A DNA stretch of 64,000 nt, from NCBI GenBank assembly GCA_934130325.1, contig CAKOYA010000004.1, positions 1-64,000 on the forward strand, read 5' to 3'. Every line of letters begins with the position of its first letter. Positions within the stretch are counted from its first letter, which is position 1. This document shows positions 1 to 7,434 of this stretch, one piece after another. The notes under the pieces were generated by a model. The model was not told where the DNA came from, searched no databases, and saw only the letters and a list, made by a program, of their open reading frames with translations. Position numbers and translations under genes: made by a program. The stretch comes from an uncultured Clostridia bacterium (GTDB lineage: Bacteria > Bacillota > Clostridia > TANB77 > CAG-465).

Positions 1-65
1 TCAGTTGGTAGAGCATGCGGCTGTTAACCGCAGGGTCGTTGGTTCGAGTCCAACTGGAGGAGCCA
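1..65 (+). tRNA. tRNA-Asn (GTT), 5' end cut by window edge
   Basis: The visible part holds most of the D arm, an anticodon loop reading CTGTTAA (anticodon GTT, Asn), a GTTGG/CCAAC T stem with TTCGAGT loop, and the 3' acceptor strand followed by an encoded CCA ending at 65. The 5' acceptor strand lies before the window. A terminator follows directly, so this is the last gene of its transcript. Confidence 0.93.
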
Positions 66-69
66 ATTT

Positions 70-101
70 GAGTCAGTAAAAAACTGACTCTTTTTCTTTT
101 T
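70..101 (+). terminator. Intrinsic terminator after tRNA-Asn
   Basis: An 8-bp stem GAGTCAGT/ACTGACTC with an AAAAA loop is followed by a long T run (TTTTTCTTTTT). It ends the tRNA-Asn transcript only 16 bases before the next start codon. Confidence 0.9.
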
Positions 102-117
102 GGAGGTAAGAAAATAT

Positions 118-819
118 ATGCCATCTTGGGGGATACATTTAGCATGTGCGAATAATATTGCAAACTCTTTAAATATATTTGATATAGATTCCTTTTTAAT
201 AGGGAATTTTATGCCTGATGCAGAGAGATATGTTGTAAACGATTTGAGTGTATTTGTACCATATAATAAGTCACATTATATAAGTAAATTTAAAATAAAT
301 GGTTATTATGAAAATTTACCTGATTATAATAAATTTATAGGAAGATATAAAAATAGCTTAAATAATGAAGTTATATTAGGTTACCTTACACATCTACTTA
401 CGGATTATTATTTTAATAATTTGGTTTTTACTAATAATACTATAAAAGATAGTAACGGAAAGATAGTTAAGATAAAATTAAAAAAAAATAATGTTATTGA
501 TGGTAATGGTGAAAGTAGAAGAATATTGAAACAACAGGATTTTGCATATTTTGATAGATATATTTTAAATAATTATAACTTTAAATTACCTAAATATTCT
601 GATGAAATGTTATTAAAAATACACGCTTTTAATGAAATTAACTATACTAAGAATGATATAGAAAAGATTATTAATTATTTAAAGAAACTAAGTACTAAAA
701 CAAATTGTAAAATACATGAAGATAAATTTTCTATGTTTTCTATGCAAGAGTTATATAAAGAGTATATAAGATGTATTAATTTTGTAAGCAACACATTAGA
801 AAAGTATATTACAAATTAA
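118..819 (+). CDS. Zinc-dependent phospholipase C-like protein
   Basis: The protein has 233 residues. It starts Met-Pro-Ser-Trp-Gly-Ile-His, has a GNFMPD motif (residues 29-34), a His at 53, and an H-x3-D motif in GYLTHLLTDYY (His92, Asp96). This spacing of Trp, His and Asp resembles the metal-binding core of the zinc-dependent phospholipase C / S1-P1 nuclease fold. I infer a metal-dependent hydrolase of that superfamily; the substrate is unknown. There is no signal peptide, so it probably stays in the cytoplasm, unlike secreted clostridial alpha-toxins. I chose the ATG at 118 because GGAGGT lies about 10 bases upstream; a TTG at 100 would overlap the terminator T run. It stands alone between two tRNA genes. 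Confidence 0.6.
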   Translation: MPSWGIHLACANNIANSLNIFDIDSFLIGNFMPDAERYVVNDLSVFVPYNKSHYISKFKINGYYENLPDYNKFIGRYKNSLNNEVILGYLTHLLTDYYFNNLVFTNNTIKDSNGKIVKIKLKKNNVIDGNGESRRILKQQDFAYFDRYILNNYNFKLPKYSDEMLLKIHAFNEINYTKNDIEKIINYLKKLSTKTNCKIHEDKFSMFSMQELYKEYIRCINFVSNTLEKYITN

Positions 820-857
820 TATTTTAATTTATTTGAAATAAATATTATAACATGGTA

Positions 858-886
858 TTGATTTATTAAAAATACTATGTTATAAT
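858..886 (+). promoter_or_regulatory. Promoter of tRNA-Lys
   Basis: TTGATT (858-863), 17 bases, TATAAT (881-886), 18 bases before the tRNA. The -10 lies in the 3' arm of a 15-bp inverted repeat (845-859 with 871-885), which may also act as the terminator of the preceding gene. Confidence 0.75.
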
Positions 887-904
887 ATAGTTGTTATTAA
901 GTTT

Positions 905-980
905 GTACCATTAGCTCAGTTGGTAGAGCAGTTGCCTCTTAAGCAATTTGTCCAGGGTTCGAGCCCCTGATGGTGCACCA
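905..980 (+). tRNA. tRNA-Lys (CTT)
   Basis: A 76-base cloverleaf with acceptor strands GTACCAT/ATGGTGC, D arm GCTC/GAGC, anticodon loop CTCTTAA (anticodon CTT), T arm CAGGG/CCCTG and encoded CCA. It reads AAG lysine codons, which are rare here next to AAA. Confidence 0.95.
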
Positions 981-992
981 TTTACAATAATA

Positions 993-1035
993 AAATCCCT
1001 TGTAAGCCAGTTATTTCAAAGCTTACAAGGGATTT
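993..1035. terminator. 15-bp inverted repeat after tRNA-Lys, terminator-like
   Basis: AAATCCCTTGTAAGC and its exact inverse are separated by 13 bases. T-rich sequence follows on the minus strand (TTTTATTATT) and weakly on the plus strand, so it can end transcription from both sides. Confidence 0.6.
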
Positions 1036-1054
1036 AAACATTTGTTTGAAAATG

Positions 1055-1084
1055 GTTAAAAAATGGTCAAAAATAGCCATTTTT
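1055..1084 (-). terminator. Terminator of the minus-strand gene pair
   Basis: Read leftward, AAAAATGG/CCATTTTT pairs across an 11-base loop and ends in a T run. It lies just past the stop codon at 1140. A short direct repeat ATTACCC (near 1093 and 1104) sits between the two and is unexplained. Confidence 0.6.
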
Positions 1085-1139
1085 CGTTGGTGATTACCCA
1101 AAAATTACCCACAATTTTTATAAGTTATCTATCTTTTTG

Positions 1140-1685
1140 CTATTCTGAAAGGGTAATTTTTCCATCTGCTATTGGTAAGTTAGCATAATTTGCATCTGTT
1201 ACTGTGAAATTTCTAAGTTCAGATTCGGCATTTGTAATTTCTAATGTTTTAGTTTCAGTCTCTAAAGTAGTGTTTTGTAAATCAACACTAAATTCATGTT
1301 CTCCATCTGAACTTACTTGTTTAAAATATATTGTAGGTGCATTTCCCTCACTAGAAAAAGGGACATTTTGAAATACTGCATTCCCTTCATCATTTGTAGT
1401 AATTATATCTCCATATGTTTTACCTTCTGAATCACAACGATGAAAGGTAGCTCCTATTATAGGGACACCTATTTCAGTACCATCATCACTTACATGTAAA
1501 GTAAGTGTACCACTAGCTGCTATAGTGAAAATATAACTATTAATGCCTTCAGTAATTTCTTGTGAAGTAGGTAAGATAGAAGAATTATCGTATCCTTCAA
1601 AATCACCTGTAACTGTATAATTACCATTAGAAATACTTAAGCTACCAATTCCATTAGTTATTGGAATTGAATGCTCTTTTGCCAT
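1140..1685 (-). CDS. Protein with prealbumin-like (CnaB/SpaA-type) domain
   Basis: The protein has 181 residues, is rich in Thr/Ser/Gly, and has no signal peptide or membrane segment. Its middle (about 60-120) reads like a CnaB/SpaA prealbumin-like repeat: a V-x-V-S-D start, VPIIGATF, then TT-x-x-EGNAVFQNVPF. It ends in a VTD-x2-Y-x2-LPI-x2-G motif (FTVTDANYANLPIADG) that resembles the opening strand of such a domain and recurs at the end of its upstream neighbour. The start ATG at 1685 lies inside the neighbour (28-base overlap) with GGGAG about 10 bases upstream. Family membership is inferred from motif pattern; the role is unknown, and structural or surface-associated function is only a guess. 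Confidence 0.65.
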   Translation of the reverse strand: MAKEHSIPITNGIGSLSISNGNYTVTGDFEGYDNSSILPTSQEITEGINSYIFTIAASGTLTLHVSDDGTEIGVPIIGATFHRCDSEGKTYGDIITTNDEGNAVFQNVPFSSEGNAPTIYFKQVSSDGEHEFSVDLQNTTLETETKTLEITNAESELRNFTVTDANYANLPIADGKITLSE

Positions 1686-2023
1686 AAATTTAACACTCCC
1701 TTTTCAATTGGTAAACCGTTATAATACTTATCGGTTACCTTTATAGAAATAGGAAAAATATTTTCTTCAAATATGAATATAAGAGGGGTATTTAAACATT
1801 TACTAGTAAATATATCAATTTTTGTATTTATACAATATGGCATCATGTTACTAAAAATTTGTAATGTGTATAACTTACAACATGCAAGATTAAATTGAAT
1901 ACATCCAAAATTATTAGTAAATCCCTTATATACAATTCTATTTTTTCTACATACTGTTACAAAGTAACAACATGGTCCATAATAATTTTTATTTATGCAT
2001 TGTATTGTAACAGTTTTTTTCAC
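1658..2023 (-). CDS. Cysteine-rich protein of unknown function, same operon
   Basis: The protein has 121 residues with clustered cysteines (C9, CC at 18-19, C25, C41, CC at 48-49). I do not recognise the family. Its C-terminus (IKVTDKYYNGLPIEKG) matches the C-terminal motif of the next gene, so the two proteins probably share a fold element or partner. The start is GTG at 2023, supported by GGGGGA about 9 bases upstream; the ATG at 2040 runs into a stop after six codons. It overlaps the downstream gene, implying translational coupling. No signal peptide is seen. Confidence 0.6.
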   Translation of the reverse strand: MKKTVTIQCINKNYYGPCCYFVTVCRKNRIVYKGFTNNFGCIQFNLACCKLYTLQIFSNMMPYCINTKIDIFTSKCLNTPLIFIFEENIFPISIKVTDKYYNGLPIEKGVLNLWQKSIQFQ

Positions 2024-2169
2024 TTTATAAATTCCCCCATTTCTAATATACTTTATGCTTAAATAATCTTTATGTTACTAGTGGATTATATACAAATTTT
2101 ATTTGTCGAATTATGTAGAAAAATAATTATAAATAGTATATAATATAATTGTTATTAGGTGAGATTAAT

Positions 2170-2901
2170 ATGTATAATTTTTTTGCTGGAATTGGTAATA
2201 CAAGTTTTAAAATGTTTAATGAATTACATTTATCATTAATACTTAGTTTGGTAATTATTATTTTGCTTTTGTTTATATTTAGGGAAAATATTAGAAAGTG
2301 GAAATATAAAGAATGGGTAAGATATATTATGGGGATAGTATTACTTTTAAATATGTTAATATATTATATTGGAATGTTTGTTACTAATACATTTAATATA
2401 ATGGAAGATTTACCATTGCATTTATGTTTTGTTACTAATTTTTTTATGATATATGTCCTTTTAAAAGGTGAAAAAAGGTTGTATAAAATAGTATATTTTT
2501 TTACGTTTATTGGTCCTCTACCTGCAATAATTTGGTCAGATTTAAGATATACATATGATGTATATGAATTCTGGCAATTTATAATTTGTCATCACTTGAT
2601 GCTTATTACAAGTGTATATTTACTTGTAATACTAAATTATAAAGTGGAAGCTAAGTGCATGCCCAAAGCGTTTGTTATAGGGATGGCTTATGTTACCTTA
2701 ATTAGTATAGGAAATTATATTTTTGGAACAAATTACATAATGGCAACTTCACTTCCAGAAAATGTTATAAAATTATATCCTTTTTTAAAAAATATTCCAC
2801 CTTTAATCCCGTTATATAGTGTAGGTATATTAGCATTTTTAATATCATATGTACCAGCATATATAATAAATAAGAGTGAAACTGGAGTATTAAAAAAGTA
2901 G
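2170..2901 (+). CDS. YwaF / TIGR02206-type integral membrane protein
   Basis: The protein has 243 residues with about seven hydrophobic segments. The family signature is visible: LPLHLC in the third segment (around residue 82), a HH pair in the middle, and NYIFGTNYIMA in the second half. The family (TMEM164/YwaF) is conserved in Bacillota, but its bacterial function is not established. The ATG at 2170 with AGGTGA 7 bases upstream is preferred over a TTG at 2149. It sits alone upstream of dinB, which has its own promoter. Confidence 0.82.
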   Translation: MYNFFAGIGNTSFKMFNELHLSLILSLVIIILLLFIFRENIRKWKYKEWVRYIMGIVLLLNMLIYYIGMFVTNTFNIMEDLPLHLCFVTNFFMIYVLLKGEKRLYKIVYFFTFIGPLPAIIWSDLRYTYDVYEFWQFIICHHLMLITSVYLLVILNYKVEAKCMPKAFVIGMAYVTLISIGNYIFGTNYIMATSLPENVIKLYPFLKNIPPLIPLYSVGILAFLISYVPAYIINKSETGVLKK

Positions 2902-2932
2902 TGTAGTATAACTCAAAATATAAATAAAATTA

Positions 2933-2961
2933 TTGAAAAAAGAACTAATGTTTGATATAAT
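2933..2961 (+). promoter_or_regulatory. dinB promoter with LexA-like box
   Basis: TTGAAA (2933-2938), 17 bases, TATAAT (2956-2961). The spacer contains AGAACTAATGTTTG (2941-2954), which differs little from the Gram-positive LexA/DinR box CGAAC-N4-GTTYG. A repressor bound there would block RNA polymerase, as expected for a damage-induced polymerase gene. Confidence 0.7.
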
Positions 2962-2979
2962 ATAATTGGTGAATTTATT

Positions 2980-4173
2980 ATGAAAGATATACTTCATTGT
3001 GATTTAAATAGTTTTTTTGCTTCAGTTGAATGTTTAAGAAATCCCAAATTAAGAAAAGTACCTATGGTTGTCTGCGGTGATCCAGAATTAAGGCATGGAA
3101 TTGTATTAGCTAAGAATGATATTGCTAAATCTTATGGTATATATACCCCGGAAACAATATATTCTGCTATGAAAAAATGTCCAAATTTAGTATTAGTAAA
3201 AAGTAATTATGATGAATACGTAAAGTATTCAAAGTTAGTTAATTCTATTTATTTGAAGTACACAGATAGGGTGGAACCTTTTGGAATAGATGAATCTTTC
3301 TTAGATGTTACAGAAAGTAAGAATTTGTTTGGTACTCCCTTAGAAATTGCGTATAAAATAAAAGAAGAGGTGAAAGACACTACTGGACTTACAATATCTG
3401 TTGGGATTTCATTTAATAAATCGTTAGCAAAACTTGGAAGTGATTTAAAAAAGCCTGATGCATGTACGAATATACCATATAACAATTTTAAAAATATAGT
3501 ATTTCCATTGCCTGTAAACAGTTTACTATTTGTTGGAAAAACGACTAGTAAAATTTTAGCTAAGATGAGAATAAATACGATAGGTGAGTTAGCTAATACT
3601 AGAAAGGAAACTTTAGTAAAGAAATTAGGTAAATCAGGAGCTGTGTTGTATAATATTGCAAATGGTCTAGAGTGTGAAGATGTAAAAAAATGGGATGACT
3701 TTGAAATGCCTAAAAGTTTTAGCAAGTGTCATACTTTTTCAAAAGATATTACTAAAAGAAATATATTAGAATACTCATTAAAGAAAATGACATATGAGAT
3801 AATTAAAAGTATGCGAAAATATAATTTAAAATGTAGGGTAGTAGGAATAAGTTTAAAAAATGAAAAATTTATAAAAATTAATAGACAAAAACATATAAAA
3901 GCTTCAGATCTATATAGTGAAATTATATTAAATGTAACTGATTTATTTAATAAAAATTATGTAGAAGGAGAAAAAATAAGGTCACTTACTGTATTTATAA
4001 ATGAATTAATAGATGAAAATGATGATAATCAATTAAACATGTTTGACATGTTTAATGAGAAAGAAAAATTAAAATTAGAAAAAATTACCGGTGTAGTAGA
4101 TAATCTTGAAAAAATTTATGGTAAGGGGAAAGTGACTTTTGCAAATATGTACAAAATAAATATGGAGAACTAA
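2980..4173 (+). CDS. dinB: DNA polymerase IV (Y-family translesion polymerase)
   Basis: The protein has 397 residues. The first catalytic motif HCDLNSFFASVE has Asp8, and the second (GIDESFLD) has Asp104 and Glu105; these bind the two metal ions in Y-family polymerases. A thumb helix-hairpin-helix and little-finger domain follow, and QLNMF at 351-355 matches the beta-clamp-binding motif. Length and domain order are complete. It copies past damaged bases with low fidelity. The LexA-like box in its promoter suggests SOS control. Confidence 0.95.
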   Translation: MKDILHCDLNSFFASVECLRNPKLRKVPMVVCGDPELRHGIVLAKNDIAKSYGIYTPETIYSAMKKCPNLVLVKSNYDEYVKYSKLVNSIYLKYTDRVEPFGIDESFLDVTESKNLFGTPLEIAYKIKEEVKDTTGLTISVGISFNKSLAKLGSDLKKPDACTNIPYNNFKNIVFPLPVNSLLFVGKTTSKILAKMRINTIGELANTRKETLVKKLGKSGAVLYNIANGLECEDVKKWDDFEMPKSFSKCHTFSKDITKRNILEYSLKKMTYEIIKSMRKYNLKCRVVGISLKNEKFIKINRQKHIKASDLYSEIILNVTDLFNKNYVEGEKIRSLTVFINELIDENDDNQLNMFDMFNEKEKLKLEKITGVVDNLEKIYGKGKVTFANMYKINMEN

Positions 4174-4199
4174 TTTAAAGTTCTCCATTACTTTATTAA
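4163..4199. terminator. Terminator between convergent dinB and porB
   Basis: TGGAGAACT/AGTTCTCCA (9 bp, 7-base loop) includes the dinB stop codon. T-rich sequence lies on both sides, so it can serve both genes. Confidence 0.65.
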
Positions 4200-4201
4200 A
4201 T

Positions 4202-5161
4202 TTACTTGAGTAGATTATTAGTAGCATTTTCCATCATTAAAAGATAATTCCATTTTTTATCAATTTCTTTTTGTAAATCTTCAATTAAATATTTATTTTC
4301 TTCTTTAAAAAGATGCCTAAATCTTTTTTGGATTTTCAAAAATTCTTCAACAGGTATTTTTTTGACTGGTTTGTAGTTTATTTTGTATATTCCATTTTCG
4401 ATTTCATAAAGAGGCCAAAAACAGCTATCTACAGCAAGTTTTGATATATAGCTTAATTCTTCTGGTGGATATCCCCATCCTCTAGGACATGGAGAAAATG
4501 CTGAAATATATGATGGACCTTCTGTGTAAATTGCCTTTTGAGCTTTCTCATGTATATCTTTTAAATTACCGTATAAGGCTGTTTGAGCAACGTATGGTAA
4601 ATTATGTTTTGCCATAATTTCAGTTAAGTCTTTTCTTTGTTGTAACTTTCCATTTTGGCATTTGCCTGCAGGTGAAGTAGTTGTATCTGCAAAATGTGGT
4701 GTAGATGACGATCTTTGAGTTCCAGTATTCATATATGCCCCGTTATCGTAACATACATAAGTAATATTATGTCCTCTTTCCATAGCACCTGATAGAGATT
4801 GAAGACCAATGTCTAAAGTTCCTCCGTCTCCTCCGAATGCTATAAATTTTGTTGTTTTATCTTTTGATAATTTTCCTTGCTTTTTTAGTGAATTGTATGC
4901 AGTTTCGACTCCAGATAAAGTGGCAGATGCACATTCGAATGCAGAGTGTATAAATGATACATTTTTCCAAGATGTATATGGATATATGCAAGTTGAAACT
5001 TCTAAGCAACCTGTAGCTGCTGAAACTACAGCATTATCATTTTCATCTAATCCCCTAAGAATAGCATTTACTATAATTGGTGCACCACACCCTGCACACA
5101 TTCTATGTCCACTAACTAATCTATTTTGCTTTTTTACTATTTCTTTTAAACTATATGCCAT
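4202..5161 (-). CDS. porB: Pyruvate:ferredoxin oxidoreductase, beta subunit
   Basis: The protein has 319 residues. It carries the thiamine-pyrophosphate site (GGDGGTLDIGLQ and DNGAYMNTGTQ), CAGCG near the N-terminus (Cys22, Cys25) and a later CPRGWG, cysteines that hold a [4Fe-4S] cluster in this family. It decarboxylates pyruvate together with PorA. I chose the ATG at 5161 (Met-Ala-Tyr-Ser-Leu-Lys), which overlaps the end of porA by 11 bases and has GGTGA just upstream; TTG at 5182 and ATG at 5173 are alternatives. It is the last gene of porCDAB. Pyruvate specificity is inferred from similarity; a 2-oxoisovalerate enzyme is less likely. Confidence 0.9.
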   Translation of the reverse strand: MAYSLKEIVKKQNRLVSGHRMCAGCGAPIIVNAILRGLDENDNAVVSAATGCLEVSTCIYPYTSWKNVSFIHSAFECASATLSGVETAYNSLKKQGKLSKDKTTKFIAFGGDGGTLDIGLQSLSGAMERGHNITYVCYDNGAYMNTGTQRSSSTPHFADTTTSPAGKCQNGKLQQRKDLTEIMAKHNLPYVAQTALYGNLKDIHEKAQKAIYTEGPSYISAFSPCPRGWGYPPEELSYISKLAVDSCFWPLYEIENGIYKINYKPVKKIPVEEFLKIQKRFRHLFKEENKYLIEDLQKEIDKKWNYLLMMENATNNLLK

Positions 5162-6347
5162 TTTCTTCACCATCACTTTCAATTCCTAAATAGTAAGTTA
5201 TTTTTTCTATATTACCAGTTTTTGAAATTTTATTTAAATTTTTGAAAACTTGTAATATATCTTCTTCTTTAACGTCATACCCACCAAGTCCATAAATATA
5301 ATTTACTGTATTTATATGGATATTTTGTGAATACATAGCAGATGTTATTTCAGAAAATAGAGGACCACAAAATCCGTTTACACTGTCTGATTTATCAAGA
5401 ATTGCTAGTGCTTTTAAGTTTCTTAGCTCATTTGGAATTTCTGTATAAGGGAGAGGTCTGAAAGCTCTAGGTTTTAGTAGTCCAGCTTTTATATTTTTTT
5501 CTCTTAGTTTGTCAATTACATCCTTTGCAGTACCTGCAGTTGAGTTTAATACTACTATTCCAATTTCTGCATCATCTAATTTATATTTTTCATAAAGACC
5601 ATATTTTCTTCCAGTTAATTTTGCAAATTCATTTGAAACTTTAGAGATGATTTCCTTTGAATCTTTCATAGCATCTGCAATTTCTTTTCTATGTTCAAAA
5701 TAGTACTTTTGTAAATCTAATGGTCCCATAGAAATATTTTTTGATTCATCTAGTAGATATTCATTTGGTTGATATTTTCCTATAAATGATTGTACTTCAT
5801 CTGTTTCAAGTAATGTAATATTTTCTACAGAATGTGAAGTTATAAATCCATCATAGCATACCATAACCGGTAATTTTGACATTTCAGCTATTTTTACAGC
5901 CATAATTACGTTATCATAAGCTTCTTGGTTATTTTCGGAGTAAAGTTGAATAAATCCACAATCTCTTACACCCATTGAATCAGAATGATCGTTATGAATG
6001 TTAATTGGAGCAGAAAGTGCTCTATTTGCGCATACAAGTACTAAAGGTAATCTAAGACCTGAAGCTACATATAACATTTCAAACATAAGTGCTAAACCTT
6101 GTGATGAAGTTGCACTCATGACTCTACTTCCTGCAGCTGAGGCACCAATACATGCTGAAATTGCACTATGTTCACTTTCAACAGGAATAAATTCAGTATC
6201 AACACTTCCGTTAGCTACAAAGTTTGAAAAATATTGAGGAATTTCTGTTGATGGTGTTATGGGGTAAGCAGCAACTACATCTGGATTAATTTGTTTCATA
6301 GCTGTGGCAACAGCTTCATTTCCACTTAATCGTTCTCTAATAGACAT
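5151..6347 (-). CDS. porA: Pyruvate:ferredoxin oxidoreductase, alpha subunit
   Basis: The protein has 398 residues. AAYPITPSTEI (residues 26-36) and EFIPVESEHSA are typical of the pyrimidine-binding domain of the alpha subunit, and SATSSQGLALMFE follows. The C-terminal half is the transketolase-C-like domain (AGLLKPRAFRPLP). Together with PorB it forms the thiamine-pyrophosphate active site that turns pyruvate and CoA into acetyl-CoA and CO2. AAAGGAG lies 8 bases before the ATG. It is third in a tightly packed porCDAB operon. Confidence 0.92.
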   Translation of the reverse strand: MSIRERLSGNEAVATAMKQINPDVVAAYPITPSTEIPQYFSNFVANGSVDTEFIPVESEHSAISACIGASAAGSRVMSATSSQGLALMFEMLYVASGLRLPLVLVCANRALSAPINIHNDHSDSMGVRDCGFIQLYSENNQEAYDNVIMAVKIAEMSKLPVMVCYDGFITSHSVENITLLETDEVQSFIGKYQPNEYLLDESKNISMGPLDLQKYYFEHRKEIADAMKDSKEIISKVSNEFAKLTGRKYGLYEKYKLDDAEIGIVVLNSTAGTAKDVIDKLREKNIKAGLLKPRAFRPLPYTEIPNELRNLKALAILDKSDSVNGFCGPLFSEITSAMYSQNIHINTVNYIYGLGGYDVKEEDILQVFKNLNKISKTGNIEKITYYLGIESDGEENGI

Positions 6348-6362
6348 TGAAAAAACTCCTTT

Positions 6363-6626
6363 CTAATTATTATCTATTTCTTTCATTTCAATTGCTTTAA
6401 ATGGGCATACTTTTGAACATATTCCACATCCTTTGCAATAATCAAGATCTATTTTAGTTAATATTCCATTTTCTTGTTTTATACAGCTATCAGGGCAATA
6501 TGGAACACACATCATACAATTTTTACATTTTTCTTTGCTATGTGATGGATATCTTGATTTCCATGTTCCAGTTTTAAATTCTATAGAATTTCCATCTTTT
6601 AAAATATTACTTCCTTTTTTTTTCAT
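6363..6626 (-). CDS. porD: Pyruvate:ferredoxin oxidoreductase, delta (ferredoxin) subunit
   Basis: The protein has 87 residues and two complete C-x2-C-x2-C-x3-C-P motifs (Cys34/37/40/44 and Cys64/67/70/74), giving two [4Fe-4S] clusters that carry electrons from the PorAB cluster to ferredoxin. Its start overlaps the porC stop by 4 bases (ATGA), a sign of translational coupling. Confidence 0.92.
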   Translation of the reverse strand: MKKKGSNILKDGNSIEFKTGTWKSRYPSHSKEKCKNCMMCVPYCPDSCIKQENGILTKIDLDYCKGCGICSKVCPFKAIEMKEIDNN

Positions 6627-7198
6627 AGTGAACCTCCTTGCACTTCATCAAAACCTCTTTTTACTGCTTCCATGTTGGGAGCAATAACCTCAGGTTTTCT
6701 AGAAAATTTGTGTTTGAAAGCACTTTCCATTTCTTTTAGTAAATCTTCCTTTGACATTATTTTAGCAATATTTACAATTGCTGCAAGAAGAGCTGTATTT
6801 GGGTAATTTGCTTTTAATAGTTCTCTACTTATTTTTGAAGCATCAATTGTATATATTTTTCCGTTATATCCATTTAGTTTTTTCCTAATATAATTTACGT
6901 CTTTACTTGTGTTAATAAGTATAGCACCATTTTCCTTAAGTCCTTCTAATACATTTACTCCATCTATTAAAGAGTCATCAACTATTACTACAAAATCTGG
7001 TTTATAAATATTTGAATGTATTCTAATAGGTGATTTACTTATTCTGTTATAAGCAGTAATTGGTGCCCCCATTCTCTCAGGTCCATATTCTGGAAATCCT
7101 TGAATATAATTGCCAGTATTAAAGGCAGCATCTGCAAGAAGCAATGAAGCAGTTTTGGCTCCTTGACCACCCCTTCCATGCCATCTAATTTCTATCAT
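6623..7198 (-). CDS. porC: Pyruvate:ferredoxin oxidoreductase, gamma subunit
   Basis: The protein has 191 residues beginning with the family signature MIEIRWHGRGGQGAKTAS, followed by GFPEYGPERMGAP. The gamma subunit of the four-subunit enzyme binds CoA. It is first in the operon, has GGAGGAGGT before its ATG, and is driven by the promoter at 7250-7278. Confidence 0.92.
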   Translation of the reverse strand: MIEIRWHGRGGQGAKTASLLLADAAFNTGNYIQGFPEYGPERMGAPITAYNRISKSPIRIHSNIYKPDFVVIVDDSLIDGVNVLEGLKENGAILINTSKDVNYIRKKLNGYNGKIYTIDASKISRELLKANYPNTALLAAIVNIAKIMSKEDLLKEMESAFKHKFSRKPEVIAPNMEAVKRGFDEVQGGSL

Positions 7199-7249
7199 AC
7201 AATACCTCCTCCTTCTTCTTAAGTATAATATGTAAAAATATATACAAAT

Positions 7250-7278
7250 AGTATATATCTAAATAATTTAATAGTCAA
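7250..7278 (-). promoter_or_regulatory. Promoter of porCDAB
   Basis: On the minus strand TTGACT (7278-7273), 17 bases, TATACT (7255-7250). It gives a leader of about 45 bases before porC. Confidence 0.8.
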
Positions 7279-7314
7279 TTATTCTAGTTATTTTCCTTTA
7301 TTTTTTGAAAAATG

Positions 7315-7343
7315 TTGCACAGATATAAATTATGTAGTATAAT
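7315..7343 (+). promoter_or_regulatory. Promoter of the winged-helix gene at 7435
   Basis: TTGCAC (7315-7320), 17 bases, TATAAT (7338-7343). The leader is about 85 bases and begins with a small GTAGT/ACTAC hairpin. It is divergent from the por promoter 37 bases away. Confidence 0.8.
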
Positions 7344-7434
7344 ATTTATAGTGTAGTAAAGACTACAAGTGCAGGAGTTTTATTAGTTCTTAAAAAAGTT
7401 AAATTTCAAAATTAAAATTTAAGGAGTGTTTATA

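Noticed and set aside
3249..3725. Minus-strand frame of 158 codons inside dinB
   Set aside because: Antisense shadow of the polymerase gene with no start signals.
5078..5090. Second copy of the tRNA-Lys 3' end (GGTGCACCA) as an attachment site
   Set aside because: It lies within the porB coding sequence and encodes a conserved stretch, so it is a chance match.
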